A stretch of 64,000 bases of DNA from Janthinobacterium sp. SUN073. GTDB lineage: Bacteria > Pseudomonadota > Gammaproteobacteria > Burkholderiales > Burkholderiaceae_D. Position numbers and translations under genes: made by a program. This document shows, piece by piece, positions 1 through 9,180 of the stretch. The number at the start of each line of letters is the position of its first letter. Within the stretch, counting starts at the first letter, position 1. The notes beneath the pieces were generated by a model. The model saw only the letters and a program-made list of their open reading frames with translations. It was not told where the DNA came from and searched no databases. The DNA is taken from the NCBI RefSeq assembly GCF_030397665.1, contig NZ_JAPUBT010000001.1, forward strand, positions 1,382,781 to 1,446,780, read 5' to 3'.

Positions 1-30
1 TGGCTGAAAAAAGTACTGGCCTAAAATAAA

Positions 31-56
31 ACAGGCGCGGTATGCGCCGCGCCTGT
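31..56 (-). terminator. Rho-independent terminator of the Deg-type protease gene
   Basis: A perfect 10-bp inverted repeat (31-40 with 47-56, 6-nt loop) is followed, read on the minus strand, by a T-rich run (TTTTATTTTA). It lies just after the protease stop codon, which fits termination of that gene. Confidence 0.75.
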
Positions 57-80
57 TAGTGTACGGAACGCCGGGAACGA

Positions 81-1634
81 TCAGTTCGCCGGCGTTTTTG
101 CATTCCATATCTTCAACATGTCGGGCGATGCTTCCGAGCGGATGCCGTTGTCCGTCAGCACCGATTCCGTCGCGGCCAGCATGTCCTTGCGGGGCACGAC
201 GACCATTTCCGCATCGCGCTGCTGGAAGCGGAACGTCAGCAATTCATCCGTTTGGTCGCGCAGCAAGGCCACCAGGTGCGCCAGGCTGCGCACGCGCACG
301 CCATTGACGGAATCGACGACCGAAAAGAAACGGGTACTGTAGCCATTCATCAGCTTGTGCGGGAAGAACGGCGCGGCGATCACCACCAGCTCTTCGCGCT
401 CGCTATCGGGCGCATCGCCGCGCCGCGTGACCAGCGGGTTGCCGGCAAAACTCATGCCGCCCAACATAGCCGGGTTGCCATTTGGCGCGGCCATGAATTC
501 CGTGCTGGCGCGCGAAAACACCATCGGGCCAAAGATGAAATAGGATGGGTAATTGCCCTGCAGGCCGCTGATGAGCATCGGGTGCGCCGCCGAGACGGGT
601 ACCTTGATTTTCAGGGGTGCGCCCTGGCGCACCACCGTCAACGGCAATTCGCCGTCTTTCGCCAGCTGCTGCACCCGGTACTGGAAGCGCACGCGGCTGT
701 TGGCATTCAGCTTGACCATGCCCTGGTTATCGATGGGAAAATCGCCGATATGCGTGATGACATCCCACTCCTTGAGCGGATAGGCGGCGTCCTTGCTGGC
801 CGGTGTCATCACGACGGCGCCCTCGACACCCTTGGCCAGCTTCAGGTAGGTGCGCAGCGCGGGATTTTCCAGCGTTTGCGTCACATCACGCATGGCCGGC
901 TTGCCCTTGGGCGCACCACTTTCCTGGTCGCGCAGGAACAGCTCGATTTCCTCGTTGGGGATGATGTAGCCGATGTTTTGCGCATTGAGCATGCCGGCAA
1001 AGGCCAGGCCGATCATCTTCTCGCCCGCAATCACGGGGCCGCCGCTATTGCCCGGGTTGATGGCCGCATCGATCTGGATGCGCAAGCCCGAGACGGGGAA
1101 GTTGTAGCGCACGAATTCGATGCGCGAGACGATGCCCTTGGTGATCGACAGCGAGGTGCCGCCCGTCGGATAGCCATACGCCAGCACGGCATCGCGCACA
1201 TCCGGCAAGACATTCGCGCGCGGCACGGCTTTATGGCTGGCGAAAAAACTGTCATCGTCGATTTTCAGCAAGGCCAGGTCCATGCCGCGCGAGATGGCCA
1301 GCACGGTCGCCGGTATCTTGTCGCCGGCGCCATTGGCCTGGATCTGTACCTGGCTGGCATAGCCGACCACGTGCGCATTCGTGAGGATGCGGCGGCCTTC
1401 GATGACGACGCCGGAGCCCGTCACCTCTTGCGGCGCGGCCTTGCTCCAGGGTTTATAGGGGTCCGGCCCGCGCAGGGTGGAAAACACCTTGACGACGGAA
1501 TTTTCCAGGGCGGAAGCGCTGGCGCCAGCAGTGGTCTCGGCGGCCAGCGCACGCAGCGTCATCAAGGGGGAAAAAGAAAGGGCCAGCGCCAGGAAGGCGC
1601 GGCCCATCAGGGTGAAGCACGGACGAGTTTTCAT
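81..1634 (-). CDS. Deg/HtrA-type trypsin-like serine protease with PDZ region
   Basis: A 517-residue exported protease, probably acting in the periplasm. The first ~32 residues form a signal peptide ending near ALAAE. The S1C catalytic triad is visible: His in TNAHVVG, Asp in RGMDLALLK and Ser in NPGNSGGPV. The C-terminal half should hold PDZ-like domains for substrate binding; I recognise them by position and length more than by motif. The overall form resembles Deg proteases with tandem C-terminal PDZ modules rather than DegP/DegQ. I chose the ATG at 1634; a TTG 15 bases upstream only lengthens the signal peptide. It is a single gene with its own terminator. Confidence 0.85.
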   Translation of the reverse strand: MKTRPCFTLMGRAFLALALSFSPLMTLRALAAETTAGASASALENSVVKVFSTLRGPDPYKPWSKAAPQEVTGSGVVIEGRRILTNAHVVGYASQVQIQANGAGDKIPATVLAISRGMDLALLKIDDDSFFASHKAVPRANVLPDVRDAVLAYGYPTGGTSLSITKGIVSRIEFVRYNFPVSGLRIQIDAAINPGNSGGPVIAGEKMIGLAFAGMLNAQNIGYIIPNEEIELFLRDQESGAPKGKPAMRDVTQTLENPALRTYLKLAKGVEGAVVMTPASKDAAYPLKEWDVITHIGDFPIDNQGMVKLNANSRVRFQYRVQQLAKDGELPLTVVRQGAPLKIKVPVSAAHPMLISGLQGNYPSYFIFGPMVFSRASTEFMAAPNGNPAMLGGMSFAGNPLVTRRGDAPDSEREELVVIAAPFFPHKLMNGYSTRFFSVVDSVNGVRVRSLAHLVALLRDQTDELLTFRFQQRDAEMVVVPRKDMLAATESVLTDNGIRSEASPDMLKIWNAKTPAN

Positions 1635-1729
1635 TGAGCTTGTTGGCAATGGAAGGGAAGCAAAATTATATATTGAATAATTTCAACTTCATTACACTTT
1701 GTCCATCTTTGCCCGAAGAACTATTCTAA

Positions 1730-2296
1730 TCAGATGGGCAAGGGCGGCACGCCCAATGCCGGCACGGCCGTCTGCGCCCCATTCATGACCATGGCCAGGA
1801 AAGTGTAATAGCCGTTGATGCCCATCAAGTCGACCACGCCGTGCTCGCCGAACAGCGCCAGAGCGCGTGCATACGTGGCATCGCTGACGCGCTTGTTCTG
1901 CTGCAACTCGATGCAGAAGTCGTGCACGGCTTGCTCGTCTTCCTTCAGGGCAAGCGGCGCGCGCCGCGCGGCGATGGCGTCCACGGCCGCCTGCGCGATG
2001 CCGTTCTGCACGGCCAGCGGCGCGTGGATGGCCCACTCGACCTGCTGGTCCCACTGCCGCGCCGTCACCAGGATGGCCAGCTCGGACAAGCGCGTACCGA
2101 TGGCGCTGCGGTAGCGCAGGTACTCGCCCATGCGCTGCGCCGTTTCCATCAGCTCGGGGCTGCGGATCAGCGGCACGAAGGGGCCGTACAGCGCCCCGCG
2201 CGGACCATCGATGATGGCTTGCGCGGCAGCACGCTGCTGGGCGTCGAGCAGGTCCAGCGGCAGCGCGGGCAAACGGTCGATATCGCCCCCTGCCAT
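1730..2296 (-). CDS. Carboxymuconolactone-decarboxylase-like (AhpD-fold) protein
   Basis: A 188-residue all-helical protein with the CMD/AhpD-like pattern (RLSELAILVTARQWDQQVEW, then a helical hairpin). It has no CxxC pair, so it is unlikely to be a thiol peroxidase of the AhpD type. The ATG shares one base with the stop of the FAH-family gene upstream (TGATG), showing translational coupling. It is the last gene of the kamA-MFS-FAH-CMD operon. Substrate unknown; a lactone or ring-cleavage product is suggested only by the FAH-family neighbour. Confidence 0.75.
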   Translation of the reverse strand: MAGGDIDRLPALPLDLLDAQQRAAAQAIIDGPRGALYGPFVPLIRSPELMETAQRMGEYLRYRSAIGTRLSELAILVTARQWDQQVEWAIHAPLAVQNGIAQAAVDAIAARRAPLALKEDEQAVHDFCIELQQNKRVSDATYARALALFGEHGVVDLMGINGYYTFLAMVMNGAQTAVPALGVPPLPI

Positions 2297-3144
2297 CAGG
2301 CAGTCCAGGCGACCACGTCCTGCTGCTGTTCGCCGAGGCCGGGGATACCCAGGCGCATGCTGTCGCCTTTTTTGAGGAAACGCTGCGGCTTGCGGCCCTG
2401 ACCCACGCCCGGTGGCGTGCCTGTGGCGATGACGTCGCCCGGTTCCAGTGTCATGAATTGCGACAGGTAGCTGACGATCTGCGCCACCGTGAAGATCATG
2501 GTTTGCGTATTGCCGGTCTGCATGCGCTTGCCGTTCACTTCCAGGTACAGGTCCAGGTCTTGCTCGTCGATGACTTCATCGCGCGTCACCAGCCACGGGC
2601 CGATGGGGCCAAAGGTGTCGCAGCCCTTGCCCTTATCCCATTGACCGCCCCGCTCCAGCTGGAACGAGCGCTCGGAAATATCGTTGACGACGCAATAGCC
2701 GGCCACGTATTTCAAGGCATCCTCTTCGCTCACGTACTGTGCGCGCGTGCCGATGACGACGCCCAGCTCCACTTCCCAGTCCGTCTTTTTCGAGCCTTTC
2801 GGCAACACGACATTGTCGTCCGGGCCATTCAGACAAGTGATCGCCTTCATGAAGACGATGGGTTCGGCGGGAATCGGCATGCCGGCCTCGGCTGCGTGAT
2901 CCGCGTAATTGAGGCCGATACCGATGAACTTGCCGACTTTCGCCAGCGGCACGCCGAAGCGGGGATTGCCGCGCACCAGGGGCAGCGTCTTTTCGTCCAG
3001 CTTGGCCAGCTTGCGCAAGGCCTTGTCGGACAGTTGTGCGCCGTCAATATCGGCAATCACGCCGGACAGGTCGCGCAGTTTGCCTTCTTCATCGATCAGG
3101 CCCGGTTTTTCCTTGCCTGGACGTCCATAACGAACGAGTTTCAT
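2296..3144 (-). CDS. Fumarylacetoacetate hydrolase (FAH) family protein
   Basis: A 282-residue enzyme of the FAH superfamily, which hydrolyses or decarboxylates beta-diketo acids. The family core is visible: GIGLNYADHAAEAG, then PIVFMKA, then the metal-ligand segment WEVELGVVIG, and a C-terminal GDVIATGTPPGVG. Close relatives are annotated ureidoglycolate lyase, 2-hydroxyhepta-2,4-diene-1,7-dioate isomerase or acylpyruvase, and sequence alone does not choose between them. An AAGGAAG Shine-Dalgarno precedes the ATG. The first 56 bases overlap the 3' end of the MFS gene, and the stop overlaps the CMD-like start. Confidence 0.85.
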   Translation of the reverse strand: MKLVRYGRPGKEKPGLIDEEGKLRDLSGVIADIDGAQLSDKALRKLAKLDEKTLPLVRGNPRFGVPLAKVGKFIGIGLNYADHAAEAGMPIPAEPIVFMKAITCLNGPDDNVVLPKGSKKTDWEVELGVVIGTRAQYVSEEDALKYVAGYCVVNDISERSFQLERGGQWDKGKGCDTFGPIGPWLVTRDEVIDEQDLDLYLEVNGKRMQTGNTQTMIFTVAQIVSYLSQFMTLEPGDVIATGTPPGVGQGRKPQRFLKKGDSMRLGIPGLGEQQQDVVAWTA

Positions 3145-4435
3145 AGTCTTCCTTGGAGTTGATCATTGCCGCTGTGCAGGCTGCCATTTTACCGGATGGC
3201 CCGGCACGCCTGTAGCGGCGAATGAAAAACATCGCAAGTCCCGGCAGCTGCAAGGCCGCCAGCACGCCAAACGCCACCTGATACGCTTGCGGCGGATACT
3301 GCTGCAAGCTGTTCAGGGGCCAGCAGCCGAGGATCAGGCCAAAGCCCGCCTGCACCAGGAAAGCGCCCGTGAAAATGAGCAAATTGAGGCAAGTAGCCGC
3401 CCTGCCCGTCAGGCTGGCCGGCATGCTTTGCGCGACGATCGCATACTCGAGGCCAGTCACCGTGCCCAGCAAGGTAAACAGCACGGACAGCATGGGCAGG
3501 CTGGGCACGACGTTACACGCCATCGCCACTTGCACGGCGACAAACAGGACGATGCCGGCGCCCGCCACTTGCATGGGTGCAATACCGCGCCGCCCGGCCC
3601 ACTCCGTCAGCATGCCCATGCCGATGGCGCCAAAGATGACGGCCGCCATGCCCAGGTACAACAGATACGCCACGCTATCGTCGGACATGCCGCCCACGTC
3701 GGCCAGCCAGCGTCCCACCCACAAGCCCTGCACGCCAAAGAACACCGTGTGCGGCAGCAGGATCAGCGCGATGGTGCGGCGAAAACCGGGATCGCGGTAC
3801 ACGCTCCAGACGCTGACCTTGCTCACCGAGTGCGCGGTGGCGGGCCTGGGCATGGCCGGCGACAGCAGGCGGATCAGCACGCCGATGGCCAGTGCCGCCA
3901 GCGCCAGGCCCAGGAACACGCCGCGCCAGTCCGTGTAGTGCAGGGCCAGCTTGACGGGTATGGTGGCGGTGGCCGCGCCCAGGCCGCCCACGGCGATCAG
4001 GTAACCATGCACGGAAGGCAGGCGCGCGGGCGCGACGGCGCACGAGATCGCTTTCACGGCGGCCATGAAACAGCCGCCCAGGCCTGCCCCCATCAGGGCG
4101 CGTGCCCACATCAGCTCGGCAAAGCTGTGGCCCCGGCTGAACAGCCATACACCCAGAGCCGCCAGCGCCAGCAGCCACAGTTGCACCGTGCGGGGGCCGT
4201 AACGGTCGAGCGCCATGCCGATCGGCAGTTGCACCAGCGCAAAGGCGAGAAAAAAGGCGCTGGTCAGCAGGCCCAGCTGCGCTGGCGTCAGGGCGATGGT
4301 GCCCAGCAATTCCGCCGTCAGCACGGCATTCACGCCGCGCAGCAGGCACGACAGGTAATGCCCCAGCGCGAACGGCAGGAACACCAGGCAAAACACGGCT
4401 ACGCCGGAACGGGAAGAGGCGCCGGCGCCGTGCAT
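3089..4435 (-). CDS. Major facilitator superfamily transporter
   Basis: A 448-residue inner-membrane carrier with about 12 hydrophobic helices. The MFS loop 2-3 signature is visible as GMALDRYGPRTVQ. The last ~30 residues are hydrophilic and lie over the start of the FAH-family gene, so this tail is coding in two frames. Its start is three bases from the kamA stop, so it is in the same operon. The substrate is unknown; the context points to a small carboxylic or amino acid handled by the KamA and FAH-type enzymes. Confidence 0.85.
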   Translation of the reverse strand: MHGAGASSRSGVAVFCLVFLPFALGHYLSCLLRGVNAVLTAELLGTIALTPAQLGLLTSAFFLAFALVQLPIGMALDRYGPRTVQLWLLALAALGVWLFSRGHSFAELMWARALMGAGLGGCFMAAVKAISCAVAPARLPSVHGYLIAVGGLGAATATIPVKLALHYTDWRGVFLGLALAALAIGVLIRLLSPAMPRPATAHSVSKVSVWSVYRDPGFRRTIALILLPHTVFFGVQGLWVGRWLADVGGMSDDSVAYLLYLGMAAVIFGAIGMGMLTEWAGRRGIAPMQVAGAGIVLFVAVQVAMACNVVPSLPMLSVLFTLLGTVTGLEYAIVAQSMPASLTGRAATCLNLLIFTGAFLVQAGFGLILGCWPLNSLQQYPPQAYQVAFGVLAALQLPGLAMFFIRRYRRAGPSGKMAACTAAMINSKEDYETRSLWTSRQGKTGPDR

Positions 4436-4437
4436 GC

Positions 4438-5802
4438 TCAGGCGGCCTGTGCCAGGCGGATGATTTTATGCGGCAACTGCGGCACAGGTTCATCCGTCTC
4501 GAAGAAAAATTTATCGTGGCCGAATGCGGGCTTTAAATCGTCCATCCACGTCGCTTCCGCATCGAACTTCGCATAAAAAGGCCGGCGCACCCAATCCGGA
4601 TTGCGCGCCTGCAAAAATTGCAGGGCAAACAGTTTTTCGCCATTGATGCTGACGATGCCATCGATAACGATCTTGCCGGGAAACGCGCTCATGGAGGGCC
4701 CGCGCACCGTGCGCGACAGGCCGGACACCATCTGGTAGGCGGCCTGGAAGATTTCATGTGCCTTCGCCAGCGGCAATTCGAAATAGCCGCGCGGCCCCGT
4801 GTCCCGTTCGACAAACATGTAATACGGAATCGCTCCCAGGCGCGTGCCCGTCTGCCACAGCTCGGCCCAGCTAGCCGGATCTTCATTGATATGGCGGATC
4901 AGCGGCCCCTGCATGCGCAAGGTGGCGCCCGTGGAGACGATGCGTTTCACCGCTTGCTGGGCGATATCCTGGCGCAACTCGACGGCATGGCTGTAATGGC
5001 CCATCACGGCCAGGTTCTTGCCCGCCTTGACGATGCGCTCGAACAGGCGCAGCAAATCGTCCGCATCGCGGTCGGAGACAAAACGCTGCGGCCAATACGC
5101 CACCGCCTTGGTGCCGATGCGAATGTTCTGGATGTGTTCCAGGCCCGGCGCCAGCAGCGGCTCCAGGTAGGCGGCCAGTTGCCGCGTGTTCATGATCATC
5201 GGGTCGCCGCCCGTGATCAGCACATCCGTCACTTCCGGATGCAATTTCAGGTAGGCGGCCAGCTCATGCGACTCGCGCGCATCGAATTTCATGTCATCCA
5301 TGCCGACGAACTGGGGCCAGCGGAAGCAGAAGGTGCAATACGCGTGGCACGTCTGGCCGGCGCTGGGGAAAAACAGCACCGTTTGCGCATATTTATGCTG
5401 CAGGCCGCGCACGGGTGCATCGTTGACTTTCGGCACGTTATGCGTCATCTGCCCGGCCGGATGGGGATTCATGCCCAGGCGGATACCATGCACATAGGCA
5501 TCGATGGCAGCCTTGTCCCGCTGCACCAGCACCAGGTCGCGCAGGTGCGCATACTGCTCCGGCGGCAGCATGTCGCGGTGGGGAAAGACGAGGCGGTAGA
5601 TGGGGTCGTCAGGAATGTTGTTCCAGTCGATCAGCTGGTCAAGCACATAGGCGTTGGTGCGAAACGGCAAGACGTGCGACACCACTTGCACGGCTACACG
5701 TTGCTCTTCCGGCAGCCATTCCCACTGCCGCGCCTGATGAATGGTTTGCCGCGTATACGGCTTGAACTTGGGTGAAAACGGCTCGGTAATGAGTGCGGAC
5801 AC
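4438..5802 (-). CDS. KamA-family radical SAM protein (lysine 2,3-aminomutase-like)
   Basis: A 454-residue radical SAM enzyme. The iron-sulfur motif CxxxCxxC is read as CHAYCTFC, followed by a TGGDPM motif for SAM binding. Length and layout fit the KamA family (PLP- and SAM-dependent aminomutases), but the C-terminal Gly-rich PLP-lysine segment of true lysine 2,3-aminomutases is not obvious; a possible substitute is SAFPGKI. The start is GTG at 5802 with a perfectly spaced AAGGAG. It is the first gene of a four-gene operon with an MFS carrier, an FAH enzyme and a CMD-like protein, so it probably belongs to a small pathway rather than acting in EF-P modification. Substrate not determined. Confidence 0.8.
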   Translation of the reverse strand: MSALITEPFSPKFKPYTRQTIHQARQWEWLPEEQRVAVQVVSHVLPFRTNAYVLDQLIDWNNIPDDPIYRLVFPHRDMLPPEQYAHLRDLVLVQRDKAAIDAYVHGIRLGMNPHPAGQMTHNVPKVNDAPVRGLQHKYAQTVLFFPSAGQTCHAYCTFCFRWPQFVGMDDMKFDARESHELAAYLKLHPEVTDVLITGGDPMIMNTRQLAAYLEPLLAPGLEHIQNIRIGTKAVAYWPQRFVSDRDADDLLRLFERIVKAGKNLAVMGHYSHAVELRQDIAQQAVKRIVSTGATLRMQGPLIRHINEDPASWAELWQTGTRLGAIPYYMFVERDTGPRGYFELPLAKAHEIFQAAYQMVSGLSRTVRGPSMSAFPGKIVIDGIVSINGEKLFALQFLQARNPDWVRRPFYAKFDAEATWMDDLKPAFGHDKFFFETDEPVPQLPHKIIRLAQAA

Positions 5803-6086
5803 GATCGGCTCCTTGCCAATAAATAGCGATAACTTTCATGAAATTGACCCTATATCGGCCAATTCCAGCCTCTTTCTCCCACAGGCCATGCCAGCTCGGC
5901 ATGCTGTGAAAGTCATCATAATTCTTGCCATAAAGAACCAAATTGCTACACATCAACAAGCATTCCGATACGTTGCTCGCTGCCTACAAGCAACACCTTA
6001 GTTTGTTCCATCGCAATTTGATGGGACCCTCGACGACGTAAATTACGGCTGTGCAACACATCCCTCGATTCTCACAAGGAGCTGTC

Positions 6087-6545
6087 ATGAAACGCTTATT
6101 CACGGGTAGCCTGCTGTGCCTGGCCTTTGCCGGCGGCAGCGTCAATGCCGCCGTCGAACCAACGGAAAAAGACGCCATCGCCATGGCCGAACGGGGCGCC
6201 GCCTTCATGAAGGCGCATGGCAAGGAAGAAATGATGAAGAAAATCACGGCGAAAGACCCCGACTTCGTGCAGGGCTCGCTGTATGTGGACATGCGTGACA
6301 TCAAGACGGGCATCGTGCTGGCCCACCCCATCAATCCTTCCATCGTGGGCAAGGATTTGACGGATGTTCCTGATGCGAATGGCAAGAAATATCGCCGTGA
6401 AATTATTGAGCTGGCGCAAAAGCAGGGCAAGGGCTGGGTCGACTACCAGTACAAGAATCCCACCAGCGGCAAGATCGAGCCGAAGACCACATACATCCTG
6501 CGCGTCAACGACGTGGTGCTGGAAGCGGGGATCTACAAAAAATAA
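6087..6545 (+). CDS. Secreted Cache-domain protein
   Basis: A 152-residue exported protein with a clear signal peptide ([21 protein letters not shown]). The mature part matches a single Cache-type ligand-sensing fold, with the family's [18 protein letters not shown] and [10 protein letters not shown] pattern. The ATG at 6087 has an AAGGAG at good distance; an upstream in-frame start at 6051 would spoil the signal peptide. It lies 68 bp before a chemoreceptor gene, so it may act as a periplasmic ligand-binding partner of that receptor. Domain call fairly sure; the partnership is inferred. Confidence 0.8.
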   Translation: MKRLFTGSLLCLAFAGGSVNAAVEPTEKDAIAMAERGAAFMKAHGKEEMMKKITAKDPDFVQGSLYVDMRDIKTGIVLAHPINPSIVGKDLTDVPDANGKKYRREIIELAQKQGKGWVDYQYKNPTSGKIEPKTTYILRVNDVVLEAGIYKK

Positions 6546-6613
6546 GGCAACGGCGGCGCACACGAACGCCGTGCGCCGCCTGCGGTTGGAACAGCCATAG
6601 CCAGGAGTCAAGC

Positions 6614-8320
6614 ATGCTCAATCAATTACGCATCGGACCAAAATTATTGCTGGCGCCCGCCCTGGTCCTGCTGCTGCTGATACTCAGCTCGAGCGGCGCC
6701 TGGTATGGCATGGTGCGGCAAAATACCTCGCTGGAAAACATGGTGCTGGTGCGCATCGCGCATCTGAAAGCGGCCGCCGACGTCGTCGGCGAGGCTAAAC
6801 ACGTACACGGCAATATGTACCAATTGCTGTCGTGGACGAATGGCAGTTTCGCCAAGGCCCGCATCGACGCGCTGGAACAACAAATCAAGGCGCGTCACGC
6901 GGCCATCGGCACCCAGCTGGCCACGCTGCGTTCCACCGCCACGGGTGCCGAACGCAGCCTGGTCGATGCCGCCATCACGGCCCTGGCCGGCTATCGCAAG
7001 GCCGTGCTGGAAACCATGGAAATGGCGCAGATGGACCAGTCGATCGCCACCAATTCCATGCTCAAGGCGGAAACGCAATTCGGCCAGTTCAATATGCAGC
7101 TGGCGCAGCTGTCGGCCCTGGAAACGACGCTCAGCAGCCAGGCCCATGCGACGGCCAGCGCCGAGTTTCGCAGCCTGGGCTGGAGCCTGCTGCTGACCGT
7201 CATGCTCTCCATCCTGGCCTCCATCGTGGTGACCATGCTGGTGCGGCGCGCCATGCTGGTGGAAATCCGCGGCATCGCTGACGCCGTGCAAGACCTGGCG
7301 GCGGGCAAGCTGATCGCCGGTGCGCCCAAGCAGGGCAATGACGAGATCGCCGCCACCTCGCGCGTGCTGGACCAGACCATCGCCCACCTGAACCAGACCT
7401 TGCGCACCATCATGGGCGCCGTGCAATCGATCGACACGGCGTCGCGCGAAATTGCCACCGGCAACCTGGATCTCTCGGCGCGCACGGAAATGCAAGCCAG
7501 TTCGCTGGAAGAAACGTCGAGCGCCATGGAAGCGCTGACGCAAGCCGTCAATGACAACGCCGACAACGCCCAGTTGGCCTGCGAGCTGGCGGGGCAAGCC
7601 TCCACCCTGGCCGTGCAAGGGGGAGAGTCGATGCAGCAGGCGGTGACGACGATGGCGACGATACGCGCCAATTCGCGCCAGATCGTGGATATTATCGGCG
7701 TGATCGATGGTATTTCCTTCCAGACCAATATCCTCGCGCTGAACGCCGCGGTGGAAGCGGCGCGCGCGGGCGAGCAAGGCCGCGGCTTTGCCGTGGTGGC
7801 GTCCGAAGTGCGCACCCTGGCGCAACGCTCGGCGCAGGCGGCCAGGGAAATCAAGACCCTGATCGCCACCTCGGTCACTACCATCGATGGCGGCAGCGTG
7901 GCCGTGCAGCAAGCGGGCGACAGCATGGGCGCCATCGTGGCCTCGGTGCAGCAAGTCAATGCAATCATCCAGCGTGTAAAAGAAGCCAGCGCCGAGCAGG
8001 CGTCGGGTATTACGGAAGTGAACCAGGCCGTCACGCAAATGGATGACGTCACCCAGCAAAATGCGGCCCTGGTGGAACAGGCAGCGGCAGCGGCGGCCAG
8101 TTTGCAGGACCAGGCCGTCAAATTGTCGGCGGCCGTGGCCGTGTTCACCCTGGACGAGCGCCCCGCTACGCCGGCCGGCCACAGCGGAGACGAGGCATTC
8201 CAGCATCCGGCCAGCCCAGTCAAGGGAGAAGGCAAGGATAGGCGGGCTCTGCACAGCCCGCTGCGCGGCATGCCCGGCCTGCGCGGCGCCAAGGATGCGC
8301 CGCAGCGCCGGCGCGGCTAG
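6614..8320 (+). CDS. Methyl-accepting chemotaxis protein
   Basis: A 568-residue transducer. There is one membrane segment near residues 10-30, a four-helix-bundle sensor (about 35-190), a second membrane segment near 190-212, a HAMP domain (about 213-265), and a cytoplasmic signalling domain with the highly conserved hairpin tip around residues 370-400 ([30 protein letters not shown]). Glu/Gln-rich methylation helices flank it. The C-terminus is basic and has no NWETF-type CheR tether. AGGAG precedes the ATG. It is probably co-transcribed with the Cache protein just upstream. Confidence 0.93.
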   Translation: MLNQLRIGPKLLLAPALVLLLLILSSSGAWYGMVRQNTSLENMVLVRIAHLKAAADVVGEAKHVHGNMYQLLSWTNGSFAKARIDALEQQIKARHAAIGTQLATLRSTATGAERSLVDAAITALAGYRKAVLETMEMAQMDQSIATNSMLKAETQFGQFNMQLAQLSALETTLSSQAHATASAEFRSLGWSLLLTVMLSILASIVVTMLVRRAMLVEIRGIADAVQDLAAGKLIAGAPKQGNDEIAATSRVLDQTIAHLNQTLRTIMGAVQSIDTASREIATGNLDLSARTEMQASSLEETSSAMEALTQAVNDNADNAQLACELAGQASTLAVQGGESMQQAVTTMATIRANSRQIVDIIGVIDGISFQTNILALNAAVEAARAGEQGRGFAVVASEVRTLAQRSAQAAREIKTLIATSVTTIDGGSVAVQQAGDSMGAIVASVQQVNAIIQRVKEASAEQASGITEVNQAVTQMDDVTQQNAALVEQAAAAAASLQDQAVKLSAAVAVFTLDERPATPAGHSGDEAFQHPASPVKGEGKDRRALHSPLRGMPGLRGAKDAPQRRRG

Positions 8321-8328
8321 CGAGGTAA

Positions 8329-8907
8329 CTAGCTGACAGGCGCGCGCATCGTTTTACTGAGGTAGGGCGAGCCGGCCAGCACGAAGCGCCACGGCGTGTC
8401 CATCGCCCTGGAAATGCCGATGCGCGGGCCCGCCTGCACAGCAAACTCTTCCTCGCGGGCCAGCAGCGTGAACGGTGGCGCATCGAGCGCCAGCCGGTTC
8501 TGCAGATGGCTCACGCCGAGCGCCTGGCACACCTTGCCCGGGCCAGAACACAGCAGCCGCAGTTCCTCGACGCCGCGCCGCTCGCGCATGGCATCAATGC
8601 CCGCCAGCGGCTCGATGGCGCGGATCAGCACACCCGCTCCATGGCCCGCTTCGCGGCACACAAAGTTCAAACACCAGTGGATGCCGTAGGAACGGTAGAC
8701 ATAAGCGTGCGCGGGCGGGCCAAACATGGCCGCATTGCGCGGCGTCATGCCGCCATACGTGTGCGAAGCGGGGTCCAGCCGGTCATACGCTTCCGTTTCC
8801 ACGATGCGCCCGCCCACGCCGTCGACCAGCACGGTCACGCCGATCAGCTGGCGCGCCACGCTGCTGGAATCGTCCGCAAAATCGATACCGGCCAGGAGTT
8901 TTTTCAT
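8329..8907 (-). CDS. DNA-3-methyladenine glycosylase (AAG/Mpg type)
   Basis: A 192-residue base-excision enzyme that removes alkylated and deaminated purines. Family markers are GGRIVETEAYD near the N-terminus (with the catalytic Glu), DPASHTYGGMTPRNAAMFGP, YVYRSYGIHWCLN and a C-terminal GPRIGISRA. The length fits bacterial AAG. It is convergent with the chemoreceptor gene. A UDG-superfamily glycosylase (11380-11955) and the ada locus (33.5-34.5 kb) are also in this window. Confidence 0.92.
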   Translation of the reverse strand: MKKLLAGIDFADDSSSVARQLIGVTVLVDGVGGRIVETEAYDRLDPASHTYGGMTPRNAAMFGPPAHAYVYRSYGIHWCLNFVCREAGHGAGVLIRAIEPLAGIDAMRERRGVEELRLLCSGPGKVCQALGVSHLQNRLALDAPPFTLLAREEEFAVQAGPRIGISRAMDTPWRFVLAGSPYLSKTMRAPVS

Positions 8908-9180
8908 GCGGCAATTGTAGCGCCACGCTTGCCCGCACGCACCGGCTGCTGCCTTAAAAACAAATACATCTTACTTTTTTCACCATAAAAACAGGGGCTG
9001 ATTGCGTGGCCAAATGAGCAACATCGGTGGCAATCACGGCAAAAACAGGAATTTTTCCACAATCTATTGTAGAGATGAACTATTGCCATGCATAAACAGG
9101 GATAATCATCGGGCATTGCACAAGGCGTCCATGAGGCCGTCCGTGCGCAGCGCACGACCGAATAACCAGCGGGCAAGACA

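Noticed and set aside
252..1637. 461-codon open frame on the plus strand
   Set aside because: Antisense shadow of the Deg-type protease, which has an intact catalytic triad. High GC gives long open frames opposite real genes.
6644..8254. 536-codon open frame on the minus strand
   Set aside because: Antisense to the chemoreceptor gene. Its translation is His/Gln/Gly-rich without any motif.
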